Below are positions 63,601 through 64,000 of a stretch of 64,000 nt of DNA, one piece after another (position 1 is the stretch's first letter; each line of letters opens with the position of its first letter). Under the pieces are notes generated by a model, which saw only the letters and a program-made list of their open reading frames with translations, searched no databases and was not told where the DNA came from. Where the stretch lies: contig JAJTWR010000182.1 of NCBI GenBank assembly GCA_021613335.1, positions 1,248,501 to 1,312,500 on the forward strand, written 5' to 3'. Position numbers and translations under genes: made by a program. The stretch comes from Whitmania pigra (Eukaryota > Annelida > Clitellata > Hirudinida > Haemopidae).

Positions 63601-64000
63601 AGGTGCGCCCTCGAATTTACGAGCCCTAATCTAGCAACAACGACTGAAGCAGAGGCGGCAGCAGGAAACGAGTCTAAACATCGCCTTAAAATGAATGACT
63701 AGCCTAATAATAGAACGAGTAGGAAGTTAATTATGTACAATTTAAACTACGAATCGAGAGATTTTCAACATTTATTCGTTGGAAATTCGGAATTTTAAGA
63801 AGATTAATTAGTATGGCGACTATAAGAACATACTAAATCCTTAAATAAACATACTTAAACCGGCAAAATAACAATCTCATTAGCAGTAACCTCAACAATA
63901 CGAGCGCCGACGATGACAAAAGTGAACTTTCTATAGTCGAATAGATATTTCATCCAAATTGCACCCACGAGTTTACAGTTCGAAAATCATCTCTTCAACC
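60631..64000. other. 5' flank of the protocadherin gene, no gene recognised
   Basis: About 3.4 kb of AT-rich sequence with a GC-richer section from about 62,500 on. A 204-codon open frame at 62313-62927 has Asn/Lys runs and no recognisable domain. This end may contain promoter or 5' UTR exons of the protocadherin or of a gene beyond the window. Confidence 0.5.

Overview
This window is nuclear DNA from an invertebrate animal. The genes are intron-rich, with mostly GT-AG introns of about 70-2,600 bp. Non-coding DNA is very AT-rich and full of TTA/TAA and GAT microsatellites, while exons are GC-richer. The gene set is purely metazoan: TBCD, TMEM164, KIDINS220, IGSF9/turtle, protocadherin, a DPY30-domain (DYDC-type) ciliary-type protein, a P-type ATPase alpha subunit and eIF3f. 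I suspect a lophotrochozoan, possibly a leech-like annelid, but that is a guess from genome texture. I see no bacterial, viral or organellar genes.

Layout: (1) 1-1.2 kb, +, 3' end of a Sel1-repeat membrane protein. (2) 2.7-6.9 kb, -, BTB-BACK-Kelch (KLHL) protein, 9 exons. (3) 7.6-16.9 kb, +, tubulin-folding cofactor D, 33 exons, complete; it shares a 0.76 kb divergent promoter with the KLHL gene. (4) 17.4-20.0 kb, +, TMEM164, 6 exons. (5) 20.9-32.7 kb, -, KIDINS220/ARMS, about 27 exons, with ankyrin repeats encoded largely one per exon. (6) 33.3-33.7 kb, -, decayed partial copy of the next gene. (7) 35.8-36.6 kb, -, DYDC1/2-like gene. (8) 37.0-44.4 kb, +, strongly divergent Na+/K+-ATPase alpha-like pump. 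(9) 44.6-46.4 kb, -, eIF3f. (10) 47.3-56.8 kb, +, IGSF9/turtle-type Ig-FN3 adhesion receptor. (11) 57.7-60.6 kb, -, two-exon protocadherin. (12) 60.6-64.0 kb, no gene recognised.

The genes do not form a pathway. Several have neuronal or cytoskeletal roles (KIDINS220, turtle, protocadherin, TBCD), but nothing here suggests shared regulation beyond divergent promoters.

Most noteworthy are: a Na+/K+-ATPase-like alpha subunit that keeps the phosphorylated Asp but has lost several cation-site and ATP-site residues; an intron of KIDINS220 built mainly of two minisatellites whose 39-bp and 30-bp periods keep the reading frame and repeat the 5' splice site; a tandem DYDC pseudogene; a TBCD intron that is one base out of frame under canonical splicing; GC-AG introns; and a tRNA-derived SINE family.
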